Positions 18,330-34,375 of a stretch of 64,000 nucleotides of DNA are shown piece after piece. The stretch spans positions 15,539,036 through 15,603,035 of the forward strand of contig NC_091237.1 in NCBI RefSeq assembly GCF_040958095.1, read 5' to 3'. The notes under the pieces are model-generated. The model was not told the DNA's origin, did no database searches, and was given only the letters and a program-made list of their open reading frames with translations. The translations under genes were made by a program, and so were the position numbers. Every line of letters starts with the position of its first letter. Within the stretch, counting starts at the first letter, position 1. The DNA is from Procambarus clarkii (Eukaryota > Arthropoda > Malacostraca > Decapoda > Cambaridae).

Positions 18330-19980
18330 CAAGAGACAGACGCCTTGGCTCCTGCAAGATAAGGCCACCCCCTTTATCTCTTAATGCTGGGAGTGACAGA
18401 AGGTATTTCCTCACCACGGTGAAGTGGGAAGACACGCTGATTACTTTTGTGACGCGGTGATTGCAATCGTAAATATTTTTAACGGGGGGGGGGGGAAGGA
18501 TTTGTGGACATTATTGTACCAAGTCAACACCCGCCGTAAGGAGGGTGGGGGTGCATTGCTTTACCACTCTGTCAGTTTAGGTTAGTCTATTTTTTCTGTG
18601 TACTGTATATCCATAAAATATTATCCAATAGTGTCCCCTGGGACGTTAGTATTATGACTGCCTTCTGTGCTAATAATGTACTGATATTTTCTGTAAACAA
18701 CCCCAGTAATAATTGTGCATTCATTTATGAATAAAGTTTTTTCAGTAAACCTTAGTTACATGACCTGAGGTCCAGTTCACGAAGACAATGTGGGGCTCAT
18801 GCTGTCAAAATTACACTGCAATATCCTACACTACCTGCTGATATGCATAAATAAATTTGACATTGAATATTTCAATTGGGGTCTAGCTTCTGATGCCATC
18901 ATGTACCTCTTCCGCTAACTCCCACGAGATAAGAATTGTATAATAAATTGAAAAAAAAATGATGCAGCTGCTGCTATCGGAGCCGGAAATTGTGGGTGTT
19001 GTGGACTTGGTCAGAGCCCCCATACCCACACATCAACGTCACCACCTTCGTTATATAACCCTGGCCGTGGTACTCCCCGTGTCATAGCGCTAGACGCACT
19101 CTTCTTGAACACAACCGCTCTACTCTCCTCTTACCTAGTAGTTGATACCTTACTGATATAGCACTAGCAGTAGGACCCAAAGCACTAGCAGGAGCCACAG
19201 TACTAGGAGAACCCACATAAGCAACAGGAGACAGAAAACACTGCCAGGTGAGACATCGAAGCACTTCGAACTCTGTCATATTTCTAACTTTTATTTTGTC
19301 TTTGGTAACACGACAGAATTCCGTGCTGGACATTTTGCGTGTATTCTTTTGAGGAATTAAACCATCACCAGACATCAAAATACCACCATATTTTGACAAA
19401 GCTAAAGATAAGAGAAAGAAAATACCGACTTACAACGGAATGTAATGACCGACAATGAGATTATAACGAAAATGTCGAAAACAGACTTTATGATTTAATA
19501 ATTACATATTTATGAATTAGTACATGGCGTCCAAGAAGGAGATACCCATTTATTACTCTTGAATATCTAGAACGTGTGTGTAATTCAATATATTTATATT
19601 TTGTGTGTGTATTCTTGTGTACAAATTGCTGTATGTATGCGTGTTTGTGTATATAACCCTCTAATCAGCTAGGAGTACTTGCAGGGGTCGCGCATCAGCT
19701 CCCTAGCCCCGCCTCTCCAGTTCCTGCTCAGTTAATGTAATGAATTTCATTCCTTAGGTTTCTTGGTATATTTTCATTTCTAAAGAGCACGAGGCCGTTG
19801 GTCTGGCTGCCTTCTGAGCCCTAATTTATTAAGGAGCATCCTGGCTAGGTCGGTATAGCGACGACCTCGTAATTTAAAGTTCCAAGTTCGAATTCTGAAA
19901 AGAACTAGAAGTCTGATGGAAGTTGAACCGGGTACAGACGTCAGGGAAGCCTAGTGTCTGACCCGCCTGCAAGTGACCCG
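18330..19980. other. Gene-poor stretch between FUT and LPMO
   Basis: There is a G tract at 18485-18496 and AT-rich DNA. A 105-codon open frame lies on the minus strand at 19399-19082, of mixed composition with Ser/Ala/Pro stretches near its end. It has no recognised domain, so I do not call it a gene. A fragment at 19660-19760 resembles the antisense end of a dispersed retroelement. Nothing else is seen. Confidence 0.4.
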
Positions 19981-19982
19981 CG

Positions 19983-20243
19983 GGAGCCAGATTCACGAAG
20001 CAGTTACGCAAGCACTTACGAACCTATCCATCTTTCCTCAATCTTTGGCGGCTTTGTTTATAATGGTTAAACATTTAATGAGCTCCGAAGCACCAGTAGG
20101 CTGTTTATAACAATAACAACAGTTGATTGGCAAGTTTTCATGCTTGTAAATTATTTAATAAATGTAATCAAAGCCGTCAAAGAGTGAGGAAAGATGTACA
20201 CGTTCGTAAGTACTTGCGTAACTGCTTCGTGAATCTGGCCTCC
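19983..20243. mobile_element. MITE with ~75-bp imperfect terminal inverted repeats
   Basis: The left end GGAGCCAGATTCACGAAGCA (from 19983) is mirrored by the right end (to 20243), whose complement reads GGAGGCCAGATTCACGAAGC. Matching continues inward through GTTACGCAAG-ACTTACGAAC and CATCTTTCCTCA-TCTTTG-CGGCTTTG to about 20060 and 20160. The 100-bp core is non-coding. It lies just upstream of the LPMO first coding exon and could overlap its promoter. Confidence 0.8.
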
Positions 20244-20385
20244 GGACTATAAGAGAACATTCTCCAGGCCAATTCAGTGGTTAACAAAACAAATGCAGCA
20301 AGAAATGTGTGTGTGTGTGCTTGTATACAATAACTTTCAGTATTATATTTCTAACGGCGTTGCTTGAACACATTTCAGACGTGCG

Positions 20386-24144
<3,759 letters not shown>

Positions 24145-24802
24145 TAGTGGGCGTGTGTTGTATTTCACCAGGCTTGCGTGTGTGGCGTGAGACACAGCTC
24201 TCAACCGCCTGTACCAGTAGCCTGGTACAGGCGAGATGTTACCAATACAAGTCGCCCCATCGTCAATGCAGACACCAGTCACCTCTTGCTGGTTTGGTAT
24301 GGTGTTTCGTTTAGTAATCACGAGATGGTTATTAAGGCTAAGAGAAAATTTATCCACCAACTAGCAAAATTGCGCACGTTAATCCTGAAAGTAATTTAGG
24401 ATTAAGGTATAATCTGTATATATTTATTACATATGGTTTAGTTTATTTATTGAGCACCCCATACCCATCCTTTGGAAGGTATTGGAAAGGGTTACAGAGG
24501 CACATAATGGGCTCAGGGACAACCCCACAATTCATTTAGCTAAGCAAGTTACAGTCTTGATGAGCTAGTTACAAAATTCAATGCTCATCGTCACATCAAC
24601 AATAGGCTCGAGACCAACCACAAGTACTGTTTCTAATTTAAGCAACTGACATGTGGAGAGTTAGTGTCACAACTGATAAAAAAATCAAAATTAAATGTTC
24701 ACTCAATATGTTCACTCAGTCGATATTGTAATTATGAATATACAGTATTTTAATGTATTAACATTTATGAATTGATAATTATTTTGATGTAATGTTACGA
24801 TG

Positions 24803-24883
24803 TTGTTGTTGTTGTCTTAGATTCAGCTACTCGGAACAAAAGCTCCAAGTAGCACTGGCTATGGTGAGCCCGTAGTGGACTTC
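24803..24883 (+). mobile_element. 81-bp two-hairpin short retroposon with 8-bp target duplication
   Basis: TTACGATG at 24795-24802 recurs at 24884-24891. Between them are (TTG)n, then ATTCAGCTACTCGGAACAAA, AGCTCCAAGTAGCACTGGCT and ATGGTGAGCCCGTAGTGG. Stem 1 pairs CTACTCGGA with TCCAAGTAG; stem 2 pairs CACTGGCT with AGCCCGTAGTG around ATGGTG. It is the same family as 16670-16748. Confidence 0.8.
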
Positions 24884-25146
24884 TTACGATGATGATTGAT
24901 AGATTGATAAAGATTAAGCCACCCAAGAGGTGGCACGGGCATGAATAGTCCGTAATTCTTACGATGTGCTAGAGGCCTATTATATAGGCTCCACTTTTTC
25001 AAAATGCATCTCGTAGCATTTATTGTGTAACTTTTGTTTTGATTTATTGTCATAGCTAATAATTACCTTACCTCATTATTATTTTTAATATTATAGTTAT
25101 TCCTTGTCCTTTATTTTGCATATATATTTATTATTTCAATATTACT

Positions 25147-25245
25147 ATTATTGAGAAAATCCATAGGAGCCAGTATGAGGATTCGAACCTATGTGCTGGG
25201 TATTGCAAGATGCACGCTATAAACCACTGCGCCACAACATAGTAC
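25147..25245 (-). repeat. tRNA-headed SINE, family 3 (copy a)
   Basis: On the minus strand it contains a tRNA-like segment with GCGCAGTGGTTTATAGCGTG and AGGTTCGAATCC (box B), then an ATGGATTTTCTC start of tail. It faces copy b at 25285, giving an inverted pair 40 bp apart. Confidence 0.65.
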
Positions 25246-25284
25246 AAAAATCCTCGAGAGTGCAGTAGTACCCTAAGTTGCAAT

Positions 25285-25425
25285 TCTTTTGACCATGTCG
25301 TGACGTAGTTGTTTAGATCGTGCATCTGTGAACACCCAGCGCATGGGTTCGAATCCTCATCACGTCTCCTGTAGATTTTCTCATTGATATTTCACGATAA
25401 TGTGATTTGTCTGTGTATTATTTTT
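25285..25425 (+). repeat. tRNA-headed SINE, family 3 (copy b)
   Basis: It shows GTGACGTAGTTGTTTAGATC, GGGTTCGAATCC (box B), then TAGATTTTCTCATTGATATT and CACGATAATGTGATTTGTCT. The same tail (TTTTCTCATTGATAT..TGTGATTTGTGTGTG) is at 58258-58316, and a related one is at 33960-34005. Confidence 0.7.
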
Positions 25426-25429
25426 ATTA

Positions 25430-26508
<1,079 letters not shown>

Positions 26509-26589
26509 AGGCTTCTACTGAAGCTAGTCCAAGTTTTACATATAACCCCTCCATGCACTCTGATGAATTCAGTTGAATCCTAAATTGTA

Positions 26590-27060
26590 TAAATTATACC
26601 ATGTCGCGATAAGGTGGGCGGCTGGGAGAACGAGTCACCTTAGTGCTCCAATTGAGATTAATGATCCCAAATTCACCGAAGGGGCTAGCCAGTGGGGCGC
26701 TCTTGCAGGCTCTTCACAGCCGTCAACTTCAAACGGGCCAAATGTGATAACCCCATAGCGGAGAACATTGTCTCAACAATGCTGGAGGCAACTTCTAAGA
26801 AGGACAAAGCATGCCAACTTGCTGTACAAGCCCCCCATGCTGGGAACTTCTTGTTGTCTATCCCTAACTCCGCCTTGGGCCCTAAGTATTGGTGTTGCCT
26901 TGCGCCTTGCCGCCCCACCGGTGTGTCTGGGGCTATGTCGGCAGATCAATAAAGCAGCTATGGTTTTATCTGTTGTAAGTCAGAGGGAAAGATTTCCAGA
27001 CATGAAGCTAAGCTACAGGTTCAGCACAAAGGGAGCCTCAAATGTGCAGACTTGACAACA
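26590..27060 (+). mobile_element. Degenerate retroelement polyprotein C-terminal fragment
   Basis: Overlapping frames give DKACQLAVQAPHAGNFLLSI, PNSALGPKYW, then IGVALRLAAPPVCLG and RFPDMKLSYRFSTKGASN. The order (ALPSS-LG---IA-ALRLGAP-C, then a cysteine and HGLSC-like region) recalls the end of pol-type proteins that are multicopy in invertebrate genomes. Frameshifts make it dead. I cannot assign the class with confidence. Confidence 0.45.
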
Positions 27061-27229
27061 GTCACATGTGCTCAAATAGAGATACTATGGAGGGATGGTA
27101 AACAGGTTATGTGGGACATTGACTACTACCTATGTACTGTGTAGTAGATCTGAGGATGGTGGGGCTGCCACCTTCAGGGAGCCCCAGAAAATTAATAATT
27201 ATAGGGATTATAGGGACTACACATAAGGG

Positions 27230-27452
27230 GCATAACTGGCCGACCCCTCACAGTGTTCAAGAGAGAAGTGGATAAGCACCTCCAAAGGATACCTGGTCAA
27301 CCAGGCTGTGACTCATACGTCAGGCTGCGAGCAGCCGCGTCCAACAGCCTGGTTGATCAGTCCTGGCAACCAGGAGGCCTGGTCGACGACCGGGCCGCGG
27401 GGACGCTAAGCCCCGGAAGCATCCTCAAGGTAACCTCAAGGTAACCTGCAAC
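27230..27452 (+). mobile_element. CR1/L2-like LINE 3' end, copy a
   Basis: The frame reads FKREVDKHLQRIPGQPGCDS, then [15 protein letters not shown] and a stop region. It is followed by GGAGGCCTGGTCGACGACCG, GCCGCGGGGACGCTAAGCCC and CTCAAGGTAACCTCAAGGTA. Relatives lie at 31112, 31826, 47700, 49788, 51650 and 59403. Its tail is shared with SINE family 1. Confidence 0.8.
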
Positions 27453-28721
27453 GTTGTTAGAGGCTCGTGCCAATAGGCTCTGACAGCCTGAGGCAAATGC
27501 GCACATAAGTTCCTAAGAAGGAGGTGGGTGAGGAACCCATTAGGCAAACTAGAGACCCAAGAGCAGCCAATTTCCTTTTCCAGAGCCTCAAGGTCACGAT
27601 CCAGAGAGGAAATGCCTGCAGGCATCATTGGGCATGCACCCCCACCTCCGCAGAGCTGAATGACGGGTTACGAAATGATTGCCATATACATGTCTTTTCA
27701 ATAAACTGTAACGAAATGTAATTAAATATATAAAATAAATAAATCACATTACATATATATGTATAATTCCTTGTGTTTTCCTGGAAGGTTGAGTGAGAAG
27801 TGGCACTCACCCCGTTGTTAAGGCACCACATAGATTTCTATCAATTAATCAGTGAGGCACGTGAGAACGGAGGGAAACTGCCTCCGCTGTGTCCGCGTGG
27901 CCAGGGGCGACTCCAGCATTCTGAAAGTTGGAACAGCCCTCGGGCGGTGGGCTGAAAATTGCAAGGCTCTGGGGGCGGGTGGGTGACTAACAGTAATATA
28001 TGTAAAATTAAATTATATATGAATTAAAATGCTCTATGCGCTTATGTAAGATGTATGATTGTATATAATTTATTATATTTTGGTATTCTGCAATATATAT
28101 ATATATATATATACTGCTTTATATATAAAGTATATATATATACTTTCAAATTCGTTATAGGCTATTCTTGATCTACCAGTTGTTGAATTAAATATTATAT
28201 ATATAGGTTTTCTCCAGTTGCGGGTGAAAGTTGAATGGAAAGCGTTATACACACATTTGAGGGGCGGACAGCCATGCACCCGCGGCGTTCCCCATTATAT
28301 ATACTACTGTACTGATTCCGTATATCCCTTTTTATACATAATATATATGCACTAACACATTTATACTAAAGATTATACTCATGCAACATCATACACTTCC
28401 ATAATAAACGTAAGTGGTTTCTACGTAATATAGATTCAAAAACACATTAACAAACAAGTCAGGTTTAATTGCTGTATTCATTACAGCTTCCAGTTTATAA
28501 TTAGTCATGGGTCAATATGGGTCAACGTAGCGAGGTAATGTGGTTGTCAGGTTCAGATATGGATGATGAAACACGCTCTATGATTATCATGCAACCCAAC
28601 AGGAAACAGGAAATATTTCGCCAAGTTTAATTGATTTGCCGGCATTGCAACACATATATGTATGAAGGTGTGGAAGATTAAAGCCTGCCAAACTCTTGGT
28701 GGAGACCTAGATAAGCTTAAT

Positions 28722-28752
<31 letters not shown>

Positions 28753-29320
28753 AATCAGGTAAATATTTCTTATATTTACCTGAAGAACACGAATCTTCTA
28801 AATATTTCTTATATTTTTTCTTCACTGTCGAGGGAAGTTGAAAAATTAGCTCTCCAAAGTTCACTTTCACAATTTATTATGGTTTACATAAATTGTGAAA
28901 AAGAACTTTGATGTATTAATTAGCTATTGCACGTAATTACAGAAAGTTATTTCACTTTTCAAGAATCATATTTTAATGGATATGATGTACACGTCATATA
29001 TAAGCCTTCGATTATGTTAAAACAAAATACGCGATAATTACAATTTAAGTACAAATCTCAATGAAAGAATAATAAAGAGTGTACATAATACCAGGACACA
29101 TTGACTGTGACTCTAGCAACAATATATACACCCAAAACATAGTTTAATGTTGATGTATAGGCAAAAGTTGGTGTTAAGATTTTAAAGAAACGCCCACTTT
29201 GCCGGCCCCATTTTCTTTGAAGCTTATTGATTCTCCTTTACACCCCATAGAAAACCCATTAATGCTAATCTAGGGGTCATTAGTATCATATATGAATTAA
29301 TCAAGAGCAGGGTATATATT
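27453..29320. other. Intergenic DNA without recognised gene
   Basis: This contains (AT)n at 28094-28112, a (CA)n tract at 28722-28745, and a GC-richer patch at 27890-27985 that may be part of an unrecognised repeat. No open frame looks coding. Confidence 0.4.
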
Positions 29321-29329
29321 GGAAAGGCG

Positions 29330-29560
29330 GGAGGGAGGAGAAAGAGAGGGAAAAACAGCGAGGGAAGGAAGACATATTAGGCGAGAGGGTTGGGGCGGCT
29401 GCCGCTAGATGGCTCCAGCGGCTCCCAAGTGGGTGGTGAACGGTGCAAATGGCGTGGATGCGGTAGTCGGCGGAAAACTCATCCCATTTCCCCCCTGCTT
29501 GCACGCTTTCAGCTATTGCTTTTCCCCAAGAGACCGTTGTGGTGAGTTAAAGGCTGCGGA
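29330..29560 (+). promoter_or_regulatory. GC-rich candidate promoter and non-coding first exon of AP2A
   Basis: The GC content rises sharply, with several CpGs (GGGGCGGCTGCCGCTAGATG, GATGCGGTAGTCGGCGG), and a good donor CGTTGTG|GTGAGTTA lies at 29542. The first AP2A coding exon at 34363 has an AG acceptor just before its 5' UTR, so an upstream leader exon is expected; this is the best candidate on the same strand. RNA evidence would be decisive. Confidence 0.35.
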
Positions 29561-30886
29561 GAGTGTGAAGTAACCGAGGGGTGGAGAGGAGAGACAGGGA
29601 GGATAGATGCGGGTTGGCCGTGGCCCCCGGATGGGTCCCGAGTTTGACAGGTCACCGCTGTTATTGGTTAGTGTGGTGGTGGTGGTTAGTGTGGTGGTTA
29701 GTGTGGTGGTGGGGGGTGTTGGGTGGTAGCGGGGCCCCGAGGCACGTCCTTTGGGAGGAGGGGGAAAGATAGAGGGGATCTTGGGAGCAGTTGGTTGGGG
29801 GAAAGTGGGATAGTATTGATGATTGTTGTGGTGTTGACCAGGTGGACTGAGTCATCCTGTGGTGATGATTGTTGCGAGGTGGTGATGAAGTCGACTATGG
29901 GGTGTGGGGATGAGGTTGAGCAGGGGGTATGGACCATAGGGAGGTTGAGAGGGAAGGGGCTGCTGCCCCCCCCTCACATTATTAGGGTGGGGGGCCCCAC
30001 TGTTGACTAGTCCAGGGTACCTGAATTGTACCTGGGTGGGATTCTGGGGTTTCTTGTACTCCCCGGCCTGGCTTGGGGAATAGAGGAGAGTTTTCCAGGC
30101 TTGACTGAACAGTGTAGTGTTCTCTGGGCCGAGGCTTGCCAAATGTGAGACTCTCATCTTGTCCTCTGCTGTTGGATATCATTTGCCAGTGTTCACTTAT
30201 AATTCTGTATTGAACATGCATGTTAAGTTAATAGTGCCATATATCATTGAAATGAATTAGTTGGACAAGTAGCTGGAAACTGTGATTAGTTTAAATAACC
30301 AAATGACAAGTATAGTATGAGATTGGTTGTTAAGGAGAATTTAAAGTAGTTTATTTGGTGGTACATTCAGGATAACATTCAAAATGCTAGAGGAATTTGT
30401 ATTCAATGCTTGCTTTTTAATGTTTTTTTAAGTGCTAATTACTATTGTTCCTCAATGTTACGTTACATCCTCGGCTTTCTTATGGCAATTATCCTCCGAG
30501 ACGGTTAATGGTAGTGTTGTTCGTGGAGTGCCATTGAAAATCTGTTGCAGGAAAGCATGAAAACTGATTCTTCTATATTTGGACTAGGTTGTACTAAATG
30601 TTAAACCCATTTAGGAGGGCGGGAATTATTAAAAATTCGTATGGTGCTTTGCCGTCCACAATAAATTAGATACTGTACATGAAATCTTGTTTTCATTTGA
30701 GGGAGAGACAACATGGGCCATCCAATCCCACACTGCTATACAGTACTGCACATGACCGAACATAACCTAATCTAATGATGCATCTGCCCTGAAAATATAA
30801 GATTTCATCTATGGTATATGGCACAGTAGACCTTCAGTTGGCTGTATTGTTTATATACAGCTGTCTTTGAAGTATTGTACACCAAT
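29560..30886. other. GT/GGT-rich then AT-rich DNA; LINE-end fragment at 30008-30110
   Basis: 29660-29720 is a GTGGTGGTTAGTGTGGTGG simple repeat region. 30008-30110 (TGGGATTCTGGGGTTTCTTG, then CTCCCCGGCCTGGCTTGGGG) is an antisense fragment of the LINE family at 51685-51945. No gene is seen. Confidence 0.45.
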
Positions 30887-31033
30887 TGACCAAACCACAC
30901 ATTAGAAGGTGAAGGGACGACGATGTTTCGGTCCGTCCTGGACCATTCTCAAGTCTCGCAATCAATTTGAGAATGGTCCAGGACGGATCGAAACGTCGTC
31001 GTCCCTTCACTTTCTAGTGTGTGGTTTGGTCAA
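30887..31033. mobile_element. Long foldback (hairpin) element, copy 1
   Basis: The left arm starts TTGACCAAACCACACATTAG, continues GAAGGGACGACGATGTTTCG and GTCCGTCCTGGACCATTCTC, and is mirrored to 31033 with a loop of about 10-15 bases. The arms are about 65 bp with few mismatches. The 3' flank (CATATTTCAGCCACGTTATT) is also shared with copy 2 at 41852, so the mobile unit may extend past the hairpin. Confidence 0.85.
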
Positions 31034-31111
31034 CATATTTCAGCCACGTTATTGCGACTCCTCGTCTGCGTACACCAAATTGTTTAATAAGGGAATATTT
31101 AAAAAAAAAAT

Positions 31112-31262
31112 AAGGGGTTACCTTACGATATTTCGGTGCTTAACATCTCCGTGGCCTGGTTCACAACCTAGTCTCCTGGTTGCTGGACTGGTGAAACAGG
31201 CTGTTGGATGCGACTGCTCGCAGCCTGACGTATGAGTCACAGCCTGGTTGATCAGGTATTCC
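31112..31262 (-). mobile_element. CR1/L2-like LINE 3' end, copy b
   Basis: Antisense copy with AGTCTCCTGGTTGCTGGACT, AGGCTGTTGGATGCGACTGC and ACGTATGAGTCACAGCCTGG, more diverged in its tail than copy a. Confidence 0.7.
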
Positions 31263-31485
31263 TGATTAGGGGGGAATGATTTTATGATGTTGAATCAAGG
31301 TAAACCGTGTCAAATATGGTATGATGGAACTCAAACCAGCAAACCCATTTGGACCGATATTACACTATTCGTAGACTGGACTGAACATTTGTAAAAAAAA
31401 GAACTTTTGCATTGATTTTCCATTGTTACTGGAAAGGACGCCTTTTAAAGGTTATCGAGGTCCCCCTAAGGCCATTGACTGACCC

Positions 31486-31716
31486 TATCTTGAGGTCATT
31501 TTGAGAAGATTTCGGGGCTTAGCATCCCCGCGGCCCGGTCCTCAACCAGGCCTCCTTTTTGTTATACTTCCCCAGGAAGCAGCCCGTAGCAGCTGTCTAA
31601 CTCCCTGGTACCTATTTACTGCTAGGTAACGGACATCAGGGTGAAAGAAACTGCCCATTTGTTTCCGCCTCCACCGGGGATTGAACGCAGAACCTCATGA
31701 CTACGAATCCGAGTAT
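31486..31716 (-). repeat. Diverged SINE related to family 1
   Basis: On the minus strand it ends with the same CGAAATCTTCTCAAAATGAC-like tail. It shares GAGGCCTGGTTGAGGACCGG, TACCTAGCAGTAAATAGGTA and the GTTTCTTTCACCCTG block. Its tRNA-like head differs (AGGTTCTGCGTTCAATCCCC), so it may be a separate subfamily. Confidence 0.65.
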
Positions 31717-31825
31717 CAAGGTTCAAGAATGTATCAAGGTAGCCTCCCTCTAATTCATCCTACAACAGTTGGCAGATACATGGTTTACCAATTTACTGCA
31801 AAAGTGAGCAGACATATCGCCTATT

Positions 31826-32040
31826 GATTCCAAAGATCAACATCCCTGCGGCTCGGTCTCTGACCAGGCCTCCTGGTTACTGGTCTGATCAACGAGGCTG
31901 TTCGATGCAGCTGCTTGCAGGCTGATGTACGGGTCACAGCCTGGTTGATCGGGTATCCTTTGAAGGTGCTTGTTGAGTTCTCTTTTAAGTACTGCGAGAG
32001 GTCGGCCAGTTATGCTCTGTATGTATAGGTGAAGTGTTGA
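31826..32040 (-). mobile_element. CR1/L2-like LINE 3' end, copy c
   Basis: Antisense: ACCAGGCCTCCTGGTTACTG, ATGTACGGGTCACAGCCTGG, then the coding part complement of [16 protein letters not shown]-like residues near 31960-31990 (ACTTAAAAGAGAACTCAACA on the minus strand). Confidence 0.7.
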
Positions 32041-32480
32041 AAAGTCCTTGGCCTTTGATGTTGATACAGTAGTTCTCTCTCGGCATGACTGTTGCCCCTC
32101 TGCTTTTCAGTGGGGCTATTTTGCACATCCTGCCATGCCTTTTGATCTTGGGTGGTTTTATTTGTGTGCATATTTGGAAGCAGTCCTTATAATATTTTCC
32201 AAGTGTAAATTATGTATCTTTCCTACCCGTGCTCTAGGGAATACATATTTAACATTTTTAAGCAGTTCCAGTAATTTAGACGTTTTATTGAGTGGATTCT
32301 AGTGGTAAAAGATCTTTGCATACTCTTCAGGTCAGCATTTTCTCTTGCTTTGAATGGTGCTGTTAATGTGCAACAATATTTCTCTCTAGAGAGCACTAAT
32401 GTCTTAAAAGTATCATCATTGGCATGGCACAGTATTTTCAAAATACTATATAGCACAGACTACTTAAAACAGTATTCTGA

Positions 32481-32639
32481 TGCTCTCTAATGTTTATATG
32501 TTCCAAGGTTGCTCTAATGTGAGTTTGTGTGTGTAATCCAAGGCTGCTCTATTTGCCTAGAGCAACCTTGGAATGTGTATACAGTACTGTATATACAGTA
32601 TACTCGAGTAACTTTGGAACATATAAATGTTAGAGAGCA
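32481..32639. repeat. Nested palindromic element
   Basis: The outer arms (TGCTCTCTAATGTTTATATG, then TTCCAAGGTTGCTC) at 32481-32515 pair with 32604-32639. An inner pair CCAAGGCTGCTCT / AGAGCAACCTTGG lies at 32537-32570, and GTATACAGTACTGTATATAC forms a third palindrome. This looks like a small foldback MITE with a nested copy. Confidence 0.6.
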
Positions 32640-33836
32640 CAAAGGGCATGTGGGCCCCAGTTTGAGAACCTTTGGATTAGAGGATGAATCTTGAACATTG
32701 TATAAAAGAAAGGTTAGAGAAATGTGATACTGGTAATACCTATGGATTATTTTTTGACCATGGGAACCCTACAGTTAGTCAGCAGTTAGAAATGGCTCAA
32801 GTGCCGACAGATTTTTCTCTTACTGGAGGGGAGGTTTACAAAGTGCAAGTACAGTACTGTATTCTATAAAGTAAGGCCTTTCTAACAATGCCAGAAGGAA
32901 ATTGGTCTGCTGAATGTAGAAGTATAGCAATTTTGTATACTGTATGGGAAATATACATTAATCTTTTTTTCCCCTTTTGTGAAACCAATATTTTATAAGG
33001 AAAGCAACTGAGTTTCAGTAGTGCTATTAATATTCCAAAATGTTCCAGTATTATTGTTGTTAATACTTAAGAAAATTGTAGCTTTCTTAATGTCCTCTTT
33101 CATGTTGGTGGCTGGAAGGTAATTGTGCAATAGTGTGTTGTATTACTGTATCATGCAACAGGCTCAAGGGGTGTTTGCCCTTTCTGGCCAAGTTGCAACA
33201 ATCTCGCATCTGTTGACTCTTTCATCTTGCAGTTTTACTAAATACAATTTTGAAGTATTAATTTTTTTCGGTGACATTTAGGAATTTACATTTTCTTTCA
33301 GTTGGCTGTTGGTACTGTACTGTTCTGTTGATCTTCAATTATTTTTACCCCCAAAAATTATCATAAATTTTCTTTTAGATTTTTATTTCATTTTATTCTG
33401 TTGACATTTTTAATCATGGTTGCAATACTTGGTAATTGATGGATTTATTCTAGTTGAGAACTAAAATAATAATAAACTAAGGCAAATTGTCATCTTTATC
33501 AGTCTTGAAAGGGTTGGCATAAGACTAGTACAGTATAAACATAAGGCATAAGCGCAAAGACATGTACTTAAAATGCACTTGCCTGTTTATCAGCCAGTCT
33601 CTGTGGTGTGGTAATGGTGTTGAGGGTATATATATATATTTCTCTTATTACAGCCTTCATAATTGTTATTTTATGAAATGTGTGGAGTTCATGGTTGTAG
33701 AGTACAGTGAAGAAATTGTTTTAATAATTATACTGTAATTCATTGGGTTGGGGAAAGAAAGCCTGTTTGTATGTGTGTACTTTAGGCCTGTATTCAGGTT
33801 CCCCCCCCCCCCCCCCAAGAATGAACTACTTAATTC
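32640..33836. other. AT-rich DNA without recognised gene; C16 tract
   Basis: There is no supported coding region. A run of 16 C lies at 33801-33816, and a TA microsatellite lies near 33628-33640. Confidence 0.4.
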
Positions 33837-33837
33837 C

Positions 33838-34005
33838 CAATGAACAAATCCACAAGGGCCGTGACGAGGATTTGAACCTATGTCTGAGAGCATCCCAGAC
33901 GCTCGTTAATTGACTGAGCTACTGACATGGTAAGAGTTGAAACCCCTTATGCCCTTGCGGATTTGTTCATTTGATGCATCACGCTATTGTGATTTCTGTG
34001 TGTAC
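33838..34005. repeat. SINE family 3 relative in inverted arrangement
   Basis: The minus-strand part (33838-33925) shows TCAGTAGCTCAGTCAATTAA (box A-like) and AGGTTCAAATCC (box B-like), followed by an AAGGGC-GTGGATTTGTTCAT tail. The plus-strand part (33945-34005) repeats CCCTTGCGGATTTGTTCATT and continues to CACGCTATTGTGATTTCTGT. The two pieces are head-to-head, as at 25147-25425. Confidence 0.6.
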
Positions 34006-34014
34006 TTAATCCCC

Positions 34015-34190
34015 GCCCAAGGATGCAACCCTACACCAGTTGCCTAACTCCTGGGGTTACCTATTTACTGCTAGGTGTACAGAGGCATTAAGTGAAGGAA
34101 ACATGTCAAACCATTTCTGTCTTGCTTGGGAATCAAACCCTGGATCCCCAATTGCGAGTTGAGAACAAAGCCAACTGTGCTAAGAGACCC
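34015..34190 (-). repeat. SINE family 5, decayed copy
   Basis: Shared blocks are GGATGCAACCC, TTGCCTAACTCC, ACCTATTTACTGCTAGGTG, GGCATTAAGTGAAGGAAA and GGGAATCAAACCCTGGATCC (complement of a box B-like segment). The same order occurs at 35035-35265 and, further decayed, at 36510-36665 and 39530-39610. Confidence 0.55.
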
Positions 34191-34375
34191 CATCTTAATG
34201 TTATTGGCTTGTGTTTAATGTGTGCTTGAACCAAACGAGTGCTAATGAACTGTTTGCTCACCCATGGGTATTTATTACCCTTAACCAATGTCATCAACTT
34301 TTCAACTGTTTATATATGATCTTCACTATACAATATTTTTACTTGTTCAAATGCCGTTTCAGACCCACATCAACA

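Noticed and set aside
19082-19399. 105-codon minus-strand open frame
   Set aside because: It has no recognised motif, splice partners or conserved blocks. Composition late in the frame resembles repeat DNA.
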